In this document: positions 27,254-37,576 of the stretch, one piece after another | Layout of the letters: the number at the start of each line of letters is the position of its first letter | Position numbering within the stretch: position 1 is the stretch's first letter | Assembly: GCF_000429145.1 (NCBI RefSeq) | Contig: NZ_AUBH01000002.1 | Coordinates: 186,001-250,000, forward strand | DNA: 64,000 nt | DNA from: Aestuariibacter salexigens DSM 15300 | Lineage (GTDB): Bacteria > Pseudomonadota > Gammaproteobacteria > Enterobacterales > Alteromonadaceae | Direction of reading: 5' to 3' | Notes under the pieces: model-generated | What the model was told of the DNA's origin: nothing | Databases searched by the model: none | Seen by the model: only the letters and a program-made list of their open reading frames with translations | Program-made: the position numbers and the translations under genes

Positions 27254-28996
27254 ATGAAATCTTTCATTTTATTCTGTTTTTTGTTGTTAGCCTCAGGGCA
27301 GATATTCGCGGCCGAGGCCAGCGAAAAGTTAACCAAGCTATTGGATGAGATCTGGCAATATGAACTGTCCATCAGTCCACGTTTTGCCACATCGATGGGC
27401 GTGCACGATTATGACGACCAGCTTGCCGACATTTCGCCACAGGCACTGGCGCGTCAGGCAGAGGTTTTTTCGACATTTATGCAGCGCTTGAACGCACTTG
27501 ACGTAGAGGCGCTGACGCGGGATGAGCAAATTACCTTGTTGATGCAAAAGTACCGGGTGCAAAACGACATCGACAGCTACCGCTTTAACGCCCACTATGT
27601 ACCGCTCACGTCAGAGTACGGGTTTCATGGCTCGTTGGGTGGACTGGCCAATTCTACACGCTTTAAAACAGCCGAAGACTACCAGAATTACTTGGCCAGA
27701 CTGTCTCTCTTCCCCAGACAGTTTTCTCAGCATATTGCCTACATGAAAAAAGGCATGGAAGTCGGCATGGTGCAACCTGCCGTGGTGTTACAAGGTTTTG
27801 AAGACGGTATTAAGTCGTATTTCGCTGAACCTGTTGAACAAAGTCGCTTCTATAAGCCCTTTACCGAAGGCGCTATTCTTGAATTTGAGGATGACGTCAG
27901 AGAAAAGCTTCAGGCAAAAGCGTTTAAGGTTATTCAGGACGACGTATACCCATCCTATCAGTCGTTCTATACGTTTTTTACCGAGCAGTATCAGCCCAAC
28001 GCCAAGCAGGACATTTCCGCCCTGACGTGGCCGGATGGCGAAGCCTACTATCAAAATCGGGTCGAATATTACACCACCACCTCAATGAGCTTCGACGATA
28101 TCCATGAGCTTGGTCTTCAAGAAGTCGCTCGGATCCGTGCGCAGATGCAGCAAATTGTCGATGAGTTGGAATTTGAGGGGGATATCAACGACTTTATCGA
28201 GTTTTTACGCACCGACCCACAGTTTTATGCCAAAACGGCTGACGAGCTGCTGATGTTCGCCTCGTATGTTTCAAAGCAAATGGACGCACAGTTACCCAAA
28301 CTGTTTTACAAACTGCCGCGCACGCCTTACGGCGTGGCACCGGTACCAGATAGCATTGCGCCTAAATACACGACTGGCCGTTATGTGTCTCCTCGTCGTG
28401 ATGACCAGCCCGGTTACTACTGGGTAAACACCTATGCACTGGACAAGCGTCCACTTTACGCCATCCCCGCATTGACCCTGCACGAGGCCGTTCCGGGCCA
28501 TCATTTGCAGATTTCACTGTCTCGCGAATTGGACGACCTGCCAGAGGTGAGGCGTTATACCTATATCTCAGCCTTTGGTGAGGGGTGGGGACTCTACTCA
28601 GAATACCTGGGCAAAGAAGTCGGTATATATAAAACGCCTTATGAGGAATTTGGTCGGTTAAGTTATGAAATGTGGCGCGCCGCCCGACTGGTCGTCGATA
28701 CCGGTATGCATACCAAAGGCTGGTCCCGTGACAAGGCAATGAAGTTTATGCTTGAGAATACCGCCTTATCCGAGCTGAATGTGAACACTGAAATTGACCG
28801 CTATATTTCATGGCCTGCTCAGGCCCTGTCATACAAAATTGGTGAGCTTGAAATCAAAGCCCTGCGTAAGGAAGCGGAAGCAGCACTCGGCGATAAATTC
28901 GACCTGCGTGCGTTTCATGACGCGCTGCTTGCCTATGGTTCGGTGCCGTTATCCGTCCTAAGAGAAAACATCGGCTTATTTATTTCAGATCAATGA
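27254..28996 (+). CDS. DUF885-family secreted metallopeptidase-like protein
   Basis: A 580-residue exported protein. ATG 27254 starts a good signal peptide (MKSFILFCFLLLASGQIFAA); the in-frame ATG at 27227 would put two acidic residues before it and is less likely. DUF885 proteins resemble gluzincin-type metallopeptidases. The motif HEAVPGHHLQ (about residues 410-419) carries the predicted zinc and catalytic residues, and a downstream FGEGWGLYSEYLG (about 440-452) supplies the likely third ligand Glu. Sequence GFHGSLGGLANSTRF near 120 is typical of the family. It follows the lipoate-ligase-like gene after 51 bases, possibly sharing a promoter. Substrate unknown; peptide degradation is the usual inference. 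Confidence 0.9.
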   Translation: MKSFILFCFLLLASGQIFAAEASEKLTKLLDEIWQYELSISPRFATSMGVHDYDDQLADISPQALARQAEVFSTFMQRLNALDVEALTRDEQITLLMQKYRVQNDIDSYRFNAHYVPLTSEYGFHGSLGGLANSTRFKTAEDYQNYLARLSLFPRQFSQHIAYMKKGMEVGMVQPAVVLQGFEDGIKSYFAEPVEQSRFYKPFTEGAILEFEDDVREKLQAKAFKVIQDDVYPSYQSFYTFFTEQYQPNAKQDISALTWPDGEAYYQNRVEYYTTTSMSFDDIHELGLQEVARIRAQMQQIVDELEFEGDINDFIEFLRTDPQFYAKTADELLMFASYVSKQMDAQLPKLFYKLPRTPYGVAPVPDSIAPKYTTGRYVSPRRDDQPGYYWVNTYALDKRPLYAIPALTLHEAVPGHHLQISLSRELDDLPEVRRYTYISAFGEGWGLYSEYLGKEVGIYKTPYEEFGRLSYEMWRAARLVVDTGMHTKGWSRDKAMKFMLENTALSELNVNTEIDRYISWPAQALSYKIGELEIKALRKEAEAALGDKFDLRAFHDALLAYGSVPLSVLRENIGLFISDQ

Positions 28997-29052
28997 AACT
29001 TATAAGAGCATAAACTATCATTTAGGGGCGTAACTTACTGCACGAGCCTTTT

Positions 29053-31008
29053 GTGAAGGAAATAATCAGTTCGTTGACTAAGAGCAGTTCTGACCATTCT
29101 CATATTGGACTGGCTATTGCTAATGCCTCATCGGTTCTATTGTGGGTCGCAGACGCTACTAAACAGTGCGTTTTCTTCAATCAGGCATGGCTGCAATATC
29201 GTGGCCGAACGCTGGAGCAAGAGTTTGGCTACGGTTGGGCTGAGGGCGTTCATGAAGACGATTATCAACGTTGCCTAGACATATACGTTACTGCGTTTGA
29301 TGCAAGACAGCCATTTTCAATGGACTACCGACTGTTACGTAAAGACGGTTCATACGGTTGGATCCAAGATGATGGATGTCCATTTTATGACGAAAACGGT
29401 GAATTCAAAGGCTATATCGGCTCGTGTTTTGACATTACCGAGAGTAGGCGCCTGCTTGAAGCGCTTGAACAGAAGAGCCAACAGCTTGAAGAAGCCAATC
29501 TGCGTTATCAAGAATCGGTAAAAGCCGCAAATATTGGTTTTTGGGATTGGGACCTGGTCAGTAATCAAGTGAGATTTTCCAGAGAATATAAACGCCAAAT
29601 TGGTTATAACGACGATGAACTAGCTGATGCGTTTGAATCCTGGGAAAGCAGAGTCCATCCAGATGACCTTCCTGAAACCCTCAAACTTATCGAAAAAAGT
29701 ATCGCTGAATGCACTAAAAAGCACGAAAGTGAATTTCGATTTCGGCATAAAGATGGCCATTATCTGTGGATATTTTGTCATGCTTCGGTGTTGCAGGATG
29801 AGGATGGCAAGCCTGTCAAAATGATAGGCTCGCATATCGATATTTCTGACCGGAAAAGATTGGAAACTGAACTTATACAGTCTCAGAAATTGGAAGCACT
29901 CGGACTATTAGCGGGTGGCGTCGCCCACGACTTCAACAATCAGTTGGCTAGTGTGATGGGCTTTGCAGACTTGATTTTGGACAGTGAGCAACTCGAGCAA
30001 GCTAAAAAATACGCGGAAAAAATCACGAATACAGCTGAACATGCACAACATCTGACTAAACAACTATTAAGTTTTGCCAGGAAGCAGGATATTACCTTCA
30101 TACCCATAGATATTCATGATGAGATTAATGCTGCAATTGACCTGCTTAAGCACTCCGTCGATAAGCGGATCAAAATATACACTGACTTTTCCGCACCCAA
30201 GTCTGTTGTGCTTGCAGATAAATATCTGTTGCAGAATGCTCTGTTAAATCTGGGGTTAAATGCGAGTGATGCGATTCTGGAGTCAGGCGATATTGAAATA
30301 TCGACCAATTCAATAGATATAACTGATTCAAGCCAACATGTTATTGCGGGAACTCTGACGCCTGGTAGGTATATCTCAGTTAAAATGAGAGATTCCGGTA
30401 TTGGAATGTCAACGGAAGATATTGAAAAGGCTATTGAGCCTTTTTATACAACAAAGCCGCTTGGTAGAGGAACCGGCCTAGGGCTTAGCTCCGTGTATGG
30501 GTCAATACAAAGTTTTGGTGGCATGATCACCATAGAAAGCGAGCCAAACGTGGGTACCACTATTGAACTGATATTACCGTTGAGCGATAAAGAAATCCGA
30601 GTTGAACAGTCTATTGAGGACACAAAGGCTGCGCATAAAGAGCGTTCAATGACTATCTTGGTAGTTGACGATGAACCCACTATCCGCGAAGTCTGTGCTG
30701 ACTTTCTAGTCGCTCTCGAGCACAAACCACTTCTCGCGTCTGACGGAAAGGAAGCGATTGAGATTTACACAAAACGATGGTCTGAAATTGACCTTGTGTT
30801 ATTAGATATGATGATGCCCGAGATGAATGGACGTGAAACATTGAAGGCGCTCAAAGTGATCAATCCGGATGTTAAGGTCATAATGTGTACGGGCTTTATG
30901 TCAGAAGATACAGTGGCAGGAATTAAAAAAGAGGGGGCGCTTGATGTACTTGGGAAGCCTTTCAGACTCAAAGAGCTCGCAGAAAGTATTCAAAGATATA
31001 AGTTATAA
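29053..31008 (+). CDS. cytoplasmic PAS-PAS hybrid histidine kinase with C-terminal receiver
   Basis: A 651-residue soluble kinase with no signal peptide or membrane helix. Two PAS domains with PAC tails lie at about 20-135 (ending DITESRRL) and 150-270 (WDWDLVSNQVRFS, ending DISDRKRL). The phosphoacceptor is His292 in AGGVAHDFNNQLASVMGFADL, the HisKA subtype found in NtrB-like and hybrid kinases. The ATPase domain shows NALLNLGLNASDAI (about 395-408), DSGIGM (447) and GRGTGLGLSSVYG (471). The C-terminal receiver has VVDDEP (537) and phosphoacceptor Asp585 in LVLLDMMMPEMNG. The GTG start at 29053 has no strong ribosome site and is the least certain part. The PAS domains could sense redox, oxygen or small ligands. 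Confidence 0.9.
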   Translation: MKEIISSLTKSSSDHSHIGLAIANASSVLLWVADATKQCVFFNQAWLQYRGRTLEQEFGYGWAEGVHEDDYQRCLDIYVTAFDARQPFSMDYRLLRKDGSYGWIQDDGCPFYDENGEFKGYIGSCFDITESRRLLEALEQKSQQLEEANLRYQESVKAANIGFWDWDLVSNQVRFSREYKRQIGYNDDELADAFESWESRVHPDDLPETLKLIEKSIAECTKKHESEFRFRHKDGHYLWIFCHASVLQDEDGKPVKMIGSHIDISDRKRLETELIQSQKLEALGLLAGGVAHDFNNQLASVMGFADLILDSEQLEQAKKYAEKITNTAEHAQHLTKQLLSFARKQDITFIPIDIHDEINAAIDLLKHSVDKRIKIYTDFSAPKSVVLADKYLLQNALLNLGLNASDAILESGDIEISTNSIDITDSSQHVIAGTLTPGRYISVKMRDSGIGMSTEDIEKAIEPFYTTKPLGRGTGLGLSSVYGSIQSFGGMITIESEPNVGTTIELILPLSDKEIRVEQSIEDTKAAHKERSMTILVVDDEPTIREVCADFLVALEHKPLLASDGKEAIEIYTKRWSEIDLVLLDMMMPEMNGRETLKALKVINPDVKVIMCTGFMSEDTVAGIKKEGALDVLGKPFRLKELAESIQRYKL

Positions 31009-31029
31009 GCAGGTTAATCCTAATCAATT

Positions 31030-31530
31030 CTATAAAATCTCTGACGTTTCATACCTTGCCGCCTTGCGGGCTAACTCATAGACGAAATATGTCACGCCAA
31101 TAAGCATAGCGAGTTGTATTACATCATAACGTTGCAGATAATCTGTTGGCCAAATAAATGCACTGACCACATTCATGGCTTGCTCGATAAAGAAGCGAAT
31201 GATTGTGCGAATGCCAAGACTATCAATAAAACTTATCAAACCTGGCCAGTTAGCAATAAAGTCTCTTACCTGGGCTAACTCAATAAAAAACAGCTGAATT
31301 AACGCGATAATTCCGTAATACCCACCACCAAATCGTAGCCAGTTATCCAGCAGCGAATGTCCGGTTTTAAATTTCTGCTTATTTTTTTTGGCTTGTTTTT
31401 TCAGCTGCTTGGCATTGATGGTGTGGCTTGCATCACCCAGGCCGCGGCGGAATGCGACAATGTGTAAACCATAGCCTATCGCAAAGACGATAATGCTCAT
31501 GTAAAACATTTCCCAGATAAGGCTCAGCAT
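31030..31530 (-). CDS. small multi-pass membrane protein of unknown function
   Basis: A 166-residue protein I do not recognise. It has an N-terminal hydrophobic helix (about 4-27), a very basic cytoplasmic segment (AKQLKKQAKKNKQKFK, about 40-55), a second hydrophobic region around GGGYYGIIALIQLFFIELA (69-87) and a third near VIQLAMLIGVTYFVYELA (138-156). A ribosome site (GGAGAG) lies before the ATG. It is convergent with the PAS kinase and divergent from the acyltransferase gene. The charge pattern suggests an inner-membrane location with the basic loop inside. Confidence 0.75.
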   Translation of the reverse strand: MLSLIWEMFYMSIIVFAIGYGLHIVAFRRGLGDASHTINAKQLKKQAKKNKQKFKTGHSLLDNWLRFGGGYYGIIALIQLFFIELAQVRDFIANWPGLISFIDSLGIRTIIRFFIEQAMNVVSAFIWPTDYLQRYDVIQLAMLIGVTYFVYELARKAARYETSEIL

Positions 31531-31641
31531 CCCGCTCTCCTATTCAACATTGCATGACGCAACAAACATTGCGACCATGGGATACGTTATGAGTATCGGT
31601 ATAACACTGAGTCTGCGTCAAGTAGAGAGGCGAGGAAGCGT

Positions 31642-33042
31642 ATGGCCACCAAGTTAAATGCATTAGATTTGGCATTTTTGTCATTGGAAAAGCAAACCAC
31701 GCCGGTGAATGTTGCCAGTCTGGTCGTGCTGGAAGTGCCTGACGGCTACACAGGTAACTATTGTCGGGATTTACTGGATAAACTGGAAAGGCAGCCCGCA
31801 GGGCCACCGTTTAACCTAAAACTCAGTTCAGACTCTGTGGCGTCATTACCCAGTTGGGTTGAAGACGAGAATTTTGACATTCATTACCACGTCCGTCATT
31901 CAGCACTGCCTAAGCCGGGGCGCATGAAGGATTTGCTGGAACTGGTGTCTCGCTTGCACAGTCGTTTACTTGATAAGGGCAGACCGCTGTGGGAGTTCCA
32001 TCTGATTGAAGGATTGGAAAACAATCAGATAGCGATTTATATGAAAATGCACCACGCGTCGATTGACGGCATGGGTGGCGTAGAGCTGATGGAAAATTGC
32101 CTCAGTTTATCTGCTGATGATGAGGTCGTGGCGCCCTGGACAGGTAAACGCGAGCGTAACAAGCTTCCTGCTGTGCAGTCACCGTCACTTAAAGATAGCG
32201 CCGGTAAGCTGGTAAAACAGGTGAGTAAAAGCAGTCAACTGGTTCAGGACCTGTCAAAGATGTTTGTTGAACAGGGACTGAAAGCCGTTGGATTTAAAAA
32301 TGCCAGTGCGCCCGCGCCGTTTACAGCCCCCAAATCGCTGTTTAATGTACCTATCACGGGCGCCAGACGATTTGCCATTAATACGCTATCGCTCGCAGAG
32401 GTCAAGGAAGTGGGTAAACAGGCTGGGGCGACGGTGAATGATATGGTATTGGCGGCATGCTCAGGTGCACTGCGCCGTTACATGATGGAAAAGCAGAATA
32501 TTCCCAAAAAATCGTTAATTGCTACGGTACCTGTATCAGTGAGGCAACTTAATCGGGCAGGTAACCAGATTACCTATGTGATGGCAAATCTGGCGACAGA
32601 TGAAGGCGATGCATTGAAGCGGTTAGCAAAAATAGGTGAATCGACGCAAAGCGCCAAACAGGAAGTGCAGGAAGTGTCGATAGAAGCTGCGACCAGTTTT
32701 GCGGTTGTGGCGCAGGGGCTTGTGGCCGCCGCTAACCAGTTAAATATCACCAGCATGATGCCGCCCTCGGCCAACGTGACCATTTCAAATGTGCCTGGGC
32801 CCCGCCAGCCGCTTTACTTTGGTGGTGCCAAAATGCTGGCCACCTATCCACTTTCTGTACTGATTGACGGTCAGTCGCTAAATATTACCGTGGTCAGCTA
32901 TTGCGATACCATCGGCTTTGGATTCCTGGCATGCCGGGATACCATCCCAGATGTGGATAAACTGGCCGGTTACGTCGGCGATGCGTTTGAAGATATCAAA
33001 AACCGACTGGCGCTCAATGAACTGTTGGGCAAGCCATTGTAA
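31642..33042 (+). CDS. wax ester synthase/diacylglycerol acyltransferase (WS/DGAT)
   Basis: A 466-residue O-acyltransferase that uses acyl-CoA to make wax esters or triacylglycerol for storage lipid. The catalytic HHxxxDG motif is HHASIDG at residues 137-143. Other family landmarks are the N-terminal LNALDLAFLSLE, the PLWEFHLIEGLENNQIAIYMKMHHA lead-in, a C-terminal NVTISNVPGPRQPLYFGGAKM segment (about 377-397) with the conserved ND/N-x-P-G-P element, and LNITVVSYCDTIGFGF near the end. Length matches the family. The enzyme is typically membrane- or lipid-body-associated. AGAGAGGCGAGGAAG precedes the start. The gene stands alone between divergent and convergent neighbours. Confidence 0.93.
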   Translation: MATKLNALDLAFLSLEKQTTPVNVASLVVLEVPDGYTGNYCRDLLDKLERQPAGPPFNLKLSSDSVASLPSWVEDENFDIHYHVRHSALPKPGRMKDLLELVSRLHSRLLDKGRPLWEFHLIEGLENNQIAIYMKMHHASIDGMGGVELMENCLSLSADDEVVAPWTGKRERNKLPAVQSPSLKDSAGKLVKQVSKSSQLVQDLSKMFVEQGLKAVGFKNASAPAPFTAPKSLFNVPITGARRFAINTLSLAEVKEVGKQAGATVNDMVLAACSGALRRYMMEKQNIPKKSLIATVPVSVRQLNRAGNQITYVMANLATDEGDALKRLAKIGESTQSAKQEVQEVSIEAATSFAVVAQGLVAAANQLNITSMMPPSANVTISNVPGPRQPLYFGGAKMLATYPLSVLIDGQSLNITVVSYCDTIGFGFLACRDTIPDVDKLAGYVGDAFEDIKNRLALNELLGKPL

Positions 33043-33059
33043 TCTTTGCTGTTGCCGCA

Positions 33060-34334
33060 CTATTCAGTGCGGTGTGGCGAGCGACGAGGCATAAAAATAT
33101 CATGCAGGTTTTGCAGGTATTTCTCCGCACTGCCGGTGTTAAAACACGCGATGCAATCCTGCTCTGTGACCAGCTTCCGCTTTTTGGCTTCGGTAAGCGC
33201 ACCTATACAGGCAGCGCCTTCCGGGCTTATCCACATCTGATATTGAGCAAAGATTGCCTGACTGATGTCATGCATGTCCTGCTCGCTAACCGCTAATGCT
33301 GCACCATTGCTGTCCCGCAGTATGCGCAGCACCGCTTTATGACCGACGCCACCGGGCACGTTAATGCCAGTCGCAATGGTATCGCCGCCGTTGGTCGCAA
33401 CGGTGTCATCCAACTGGTTATCCATGGCGTGCACGATAGGCGTGTTGTTCTCGCTCTGCACGGCGATGATGCGCGGACGTCTTGAATCAATAACACCCAG
33501 TGATTCGAGCTCATCAAAGGCTTTCCACATCCCTAAAATACCTGTACCACCGCCGGTTGGATAAAATATGACATCTGGCAGTGACCAGTCATGCTTAATG
33601 CCGGGCCACGGTTCGGCCAGCTCCAGCCCCATGGTTTTCTTGCCCTCAATACGCCAGCCTGGCTCCTGAAACGTTGCGCAGTTGAAAAAGCCCTGTGGCA
33701 CAAAGTGTTGCTTCATAAATTCGCCAGCCTCGCGGATCGTACCTTTAACCAGATCAAGGCTGATATTCTGATCTTTCAATGCTGCTACAGCGACGCTGCC
33801 CATTATGTTTTGCGGCGTATCATCGGGCATCACCACGGCGACCTGGTAGTCAAGCGACTGTCCATAATGTGCCAGGGAGTCGCCCGCATTACCCTGTGTC
33901 GGCACCGTCAATTTGGTGAGACCATAATGCTTGGCCATTGTGGCAACCATAGACATGCCTCTGTCTTTGAAACTGCCGGTGGGGTTAGCCCCGTAGCCTT
34001 CATAAGGCTGACCCTCGTCTTTCACAAAAACCTGCAAATTAAGTGACCGACACAGTGCAAAGTCACGAATGTCGACGATGGGCGTATGCCCTTCGCCGAG
34101 ACTGACGACCTTGTCTTGCTGATGTTGTTTATTAAAGGGCATCAGAGGCCCGAATCGCCACATGCTTTTTTCTTGTGGCGAGTACCACTGCATGTCTGGA
34201 AAGTCAGCCTTTATCTTTGCCATGTCCAGTATCATCTGAACCGGACGATGGTCACGTGGACACAGGTTCATTGGAGTCTCAACCGGGTAGGTTGTCGCAC
34301 ATTCGGTGCATTGATAATGCTTTACGTAGCGCAT
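33060..34334 (-). CDS. threonine synthase-like PLP-dependent enzyme with zinc ribbon
   Basis: A 424-residue fold-type II pyridoxal-phosphate enzyme. The N-terminus has a rubredoxin-like zinc-knuckle (C-T-E-C at 9-12, Cys25). The PLP lysine is Lys123 in GANPTGSFKDRGMSM. The phosphate-binding glycine loop is FYPTGGGTGILGMWKAFDEL (about 268-287) and the substrate loop includes VPTQGNAGDSLAHYGQ. Threonine synthase converts O-phosphohomoserine to threonine. Because the enzyme stands alone rather than in a thrABC operon and carries a zinc-ribbon N-terminus, it could be a paralog such as a cysteate- or other PLP-lyase-type enzyme. A canonical thrC may exist elsewhere. Confidence 0.87.
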   Translation of the reverse strand: MRYVKHYQCTECATTYPVETPMNLCPRDHRPVQMILDMAKIKADFPDMQWYSPQEKSMWRFGPLMPFNKQHQQDKVVSLGEGHTPIVDIRDFALCRSLNLQVFVKDEGQPYEGYGANPTGSFKDRGMSMVATMAKHYGLTKLTVPTQGNAGDSLAHYGQSLDYQVAVVMPDDTPQNIMGSVAVAALKDQNISLDLVKGTIREAGEFMKQHFVPQGFFNCATFQEPGWRIEGKKTMGLELAEPWPGIKHDWSLPDVIFYPTGGGTGILGMWKAFDELESLGVIDSRRPRIIAVQSENNTPIVHAMDNQLDDTVATNGGDTIATGINVPGGVGHKAVLRILRDSNGAALAVSEQDMHDISQAIFAQYQMWISPEGAACIGALTEAKKRKLVTEQDCIACFNTGSAEKYLQNLHDIFMPRRSPHRTE

Positions 34335-34405
34335 GCCGTCTTATTCACACTAACCATTTATGTCAATGTTAGCGCGATACGGTCGGCGGTGCGCAAAAGA
34401 TCGAT

Positions 34406-35353
34406 TCAGACCGCAAAGTCAACCTGATGCACGGCGCCAAGCGAATTGTCATCGCTCAGATATACACTGGTCTGTCGCAGCTGGGCAACGGTTTGCCCCA
34501 CGTTGTCTGTAAAAGTGAACGGGGTAGCGCTGGAAAATAAAGAAATGCCTTTAATGCCAGCCTCTTGCAATGAGCGTTGCTGGTTACGGCCATCCCATAA
34601 TGATAGTGATGCGAAGCGTTCGTCTGTCTCATCAATCCAGCCACTATCATCACTATCCAATTGACGCAGTTCGGCAAAGCCATCTCCAGATTTTGCACCA
34701 AACAGCTCCATTCCGTTGTCTATCTCGCCATTTCCATTTTGGTCGTAGGCCAGATACCAGATGTCTTTTGCCAATGTGGGAATGGCTTCTGTCTGACCGT
34801 CTCCATCGAGGTCGAAGTCATGAGAACTATTGCCAATCAGATTTGTCTTGTTACCCAAATTAAACAACAGAGGATCCTGAAGCTCACGAATACTCATCGT
34901 CACTTCTCTTTCGATATCCAGCTGCCGTGAAAACTGCACCGACATCGACAACGTCTGCTCGTGCTTCAAGTCCTCATCAATCATGCTCAACGTTGTCGCA
35001 TAGTGAAGCTGTTCCGTCTCCTGCAGGCGTTCTCTGACTCTGATTTGTGCAGACGGACCACGGCTGGCATTTTGCTCTGTTTCAGCGGATGAGGATGCTT
35101 GTTTGACTTCAATATACTCAACCAGATTTTTCAGCGCCGTGGCAAAGTCGTCGCTGGATAGACTTTCGATAAGAAATTTTTTGGCCTGCTGCTCCGCTGT
35201 CAGGCGGTTCTCAACGAGTTCATCGGTTAGTGATGGCGCGTCAGAAGAAGATGGTGGCGAAGCGCGATCCGACATGGTTAAGCTCGCTTCACGATGTTCC
35301 TGACGCATATAGGTGTGCTCAACAGCACTCACTTGTGTACTGGTGTTTATCAT
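34406..35353 (-). CDS. EF-hand-like calcium-binding-type protein of unknown function
   Basis: A 315-residue protein without an obvious signal peptide. ATG 35353 is chosen because GAGGGG lies eight bases upstream; the frame extends six codons further. The N-terminal half is helical and polar (about 35-150). The C-terminal half holds acidic calcium-binding-like loops: DFDLDGDGQTEA, YDQNGNGEIDNGMELFG and LDSDDSGWIDETDERF, with the spacing of EF-hand/dockerin loops. Proteins with the LDLDGDG and FGxxSGDGF pattern are common in marine Gammaproteobacteria, and their function is not established. It is divergent from the haloperoxidase-like lipoprotein. How it would leave the cell is unclear, since no classical signal is seen. 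Confidence 0.75.
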   Translation of the reverse strand: MINTSTQVSAVEHTYMRQEHREASLTMSDRASPPSSSDAPSLTDELVENRLTAEQQAKKFLIESLSSDDFATALKNLVEYIEVKQASSSAETEQNASRGPSAQIRVRERLQETEQLHYATTLSMIDEDLKHEQTLSMSVQFSRQLDIEREVTMSIRELQDPLLFNLGNKTNLIGNSSHDFDLDGDGQTEAIPTLAKDIWYLAYDQNGNGEIDNGMELFGAKSGDGFAELRQLDSDDSGWIDETDERFASLSLWDGRNQQRSLQEAGIKGISLFSSATPFTFTDNVGQTVAQLRQTSVYLSDDNSLGAVHQVDFAV

Positions 35354-35542
35354 AACAATACCCCTCAACAAGGCTATCTGCTGAAAATATGAACAACTTT
35401 AATTTTTATAATCGCTAAGCGGGGTGATGGGTGAGATGAACAGGAGTTAACCATGACTCTGCCGAGATCATTTCAGAGTAGACTACTGTTTACATGGTAT
35501 TAACACTACCCAGATTCCTGGGTGATAGTCAGACTTGCTGTA

Positions 35543-37564
35543 ATGATTAAAAAAACGTACCCCTTGTCCTGTCTTTGCGCGGCTCTAGTGATGTCATTGA
35601 GTGGCTGTGGTGGCGGTGGCAGTGAAACCCAACCTACGCCAACACCTACGCCATCACCGGCACCTGCACCGTCGCCTACGCCAGCGCCCACGCCGACACC
35701 AACACCCGTGACGCCTGAGCGAGTAGGACATTCTGTGGCGAGAATGTGGAATGAAGCTGTGCTTTACGGAGTACGCAATGACTTTGCCCGACCAACCGTG
35801 CATGCGCGGAACCTGTTTCATATTTCTGCCGCTATGTATGACGCCTGGTCTGTATTTAATGACGAGGCAACAGGATTCTTATATGGCAACGAGGTTGCCG
35901 GGTTTTCCTGTCCTGCAACAGAATTTGATATTCCCGTTGATGTGCTGCCTGAGCAAGAGCGTGCGATAAGCTATGCTGCTTATCGCATCATAAAGCACCG
36001 TTTCCGCTACTCACCGGGCGTCGGGTTCATTTACGCGCATGTTGATGAGTTAATGGAAGAACTGGGTTTTGACCCGGATATTGAGCAAACTGAACACGCC
36101 GATGGTAATGCAGCGGCCTTGGGCAATGCGATTGCCGATTGCTACATTGAGTTTGGTTTGCAAGACGGTGCCAACGAGCAGGGCTTTTATGAAAATCAGT
36201 ATTATCAGCCGGTGAATCCGCCGTTAGTGCTGGATTCAGAGATCCCCGGTAACCCTGATATCGTCGACTTGAATCGCTGGCAACCGCTTGTGATAGAAGG
36301 CTTTATCGATCAGGCGGGGAATCGCACTGAAGATGCGCCCGAGTTCTTGAGCCCCGAATGGGGCCAGGTTGTGCCGTTTTCCTTATCAGCGAACGACAAA
36401 ACGATTTTTCAGAGAGACGGTTTCGATTATCAGGTCTACCATGATCCTGGTCAGCCACCCTTAATCGGCACCGATACTTCTGCAGCGTACCAGTGGGGTT
36501 TTTCTCTGGTCGCCATCTGGTCAGCCCATCTTACTGATGAAGATAATGTGATGTGGGATGTGTCACCGAATCGGTTAGGTAACATCTCTCAATTTCCAAG
36601 CACGTTTGAAGAATTTCAGTCCTTTTATCAGCAGTTAGAGGGGGGAGATGCCAGCATAGGCTATGCTGAGAATCCGATAACAGGCGAGCCTTACGAACCG
36701 CAAATGGTGCCAAGAGGAGATTACGTGCGCGTGCTGGCGGAATTCTGGGCAGATGGCCCGGACTCTGAAACGCCACCGGGCCACTGGTTTACCATTTTAA
36801 ATACGGTCAGCGATCATCCACAGCTTGAGAAGCGCTGGGCCGGGCAGGGTGAACAGTTAGGGAATCTCGAGTGGGATGTAAAAACCTACTTCGCATTAGG
36901 TGGCACCATGCACGATTCTGCCATCGCAGCATGGGGCATAAAGGGCCGGTATGATTATCTGCGTCCGGTGTCTGCTATTCGAGCAATGGCAGAGCGAGGA
37001 CAAAGCAGTGACCCTGCGGCCGCCTCTTATCATCCTGATGGACTGCCTCTGGTGCCTGGATATATTGAACTGGTCACTGCAAACGAACCTCTGGCAGGTA
37101 CCAATGCTGAACACGTTGGCAAGATTAAGCTGTATGCCTGGCAGGGGCCGGATTATATCAACAACCCTGTGGTTGATAAGGGCGGCGTGGACTGGATCCT
37201 GGCAGAAAACTGGTGGCCATATCAGCGTCCTACCTTTGTTACGCCCCCCTTTGCTGGTTACGTATCAGGACATTCAACCTTCTCACGCGCCGCGGCTGAG
37301 CTTTTGACCGAGATGACGGGCTCAGCGTTTTTCCCTGGCGGTATGAGTGGCTTTAGCGTAGAGGCAAATGATTTTCTGGTGTTCGAGCGTGGTCCCAGTG
37401 TGTCATTTTCACTGCAATGGGCAACGTATCGGGACGCTGCCGACCAATCAGGCTTGTCGCGAATTTGGGGCGGTATTCATCCCCCGGCAGATGATATACC
37501 GGGGCGTCGTATTGGCGAGGTAATTGGTAAAGAAGCGTTCGACTATCTGTCGAATTACTTCTGA
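35543..37564 (+). CDS. vanadium haloperoxidase/PAP2-type lipoprotein
   Basis: A 673-residue secreted lipoprotein. ATG 35543 starts a signal peptide with lipobox LSGC (about residue 22), then a GGGG tether and a proline/threonine repeat linker (about 30-57). The C-terminal domain shows the whole vanadate/phosphate-binding signature of the vanadium-haloperoxidase/acid-phosphatase fold: K-x6-R-P at Lys467...Arg474-Pro475 ([10 protein letters not shown]), S-G-H at 575-577 (GYVSGHST) with catalytic-type His577, and S-R-x5-H-x3-D at 639-650 ([12 protein letters not shown]). Relatives oxidise halides with hydrogen peroxide or hydrolyse phosphate esters; sequence alone cannot tell which. It is convergent with a CRTAC1-type lipoprotein that has the same tether (12-bp gap). 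Confidence 0.88.
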   Translation: MIKKTYPLSCLCAALVMSLSGCGGGGSETQPTPTPTPSPAPAPSPTPAPTPTPTPVTPERVGHSVARMWNEAVLYGVRNDFARPTVHARNLFHISAAMYDAWSVFNDEATGFLYGNEVAGFSCPATEFDIPVDVLPEQERAISYAAYRIIKHRFRYSPGVGFIYAHVDELMEELGFDPDIEQTEHADGNAAALGNAIADCYIEFGLQDGANEQGFYENQYYQPVNPPLVLDSEIPGNPDIVDLNRWQPLVIEGFIDQAGNRTEDAPEFLSPEWGQVVPFSLSANDKTIFQRDGFDYQVYHDPGQPPLIGTDTSAAYQWGFSLVAIWSAHLTDEDNVMWDVSPNRLGNISQFPSTFEEFQSFYQQLEGGDASIGYAENPITGEPYEPQMVPRGDYVRVLAEFWADGPDSETPPGHWFTILNTVSDHPQLEKRWAGQGEQLGNLEWDVKTYFALGGTMHDSAIAAWGIKGRYDYLRPVSAIRAMAERGQSSDPAAASYHPDGLPLVPGYIELVTANEPLAGTNAEHVGKIKLYAWQGPDYINNPVVDKGGVDWILAENWWPYQRPTFVTPPFAGYVSGHSTFSRAAAELLTEMTGSAFFPGGMSGFSVEANDFLVFERGPSVSFSLQWATYRDAADQSGLSRIWGGIHPPADDIPGRRIGEVIGKEAFDYLSNYF

Positions 37565-37576
37565 TAGCCTGACTCG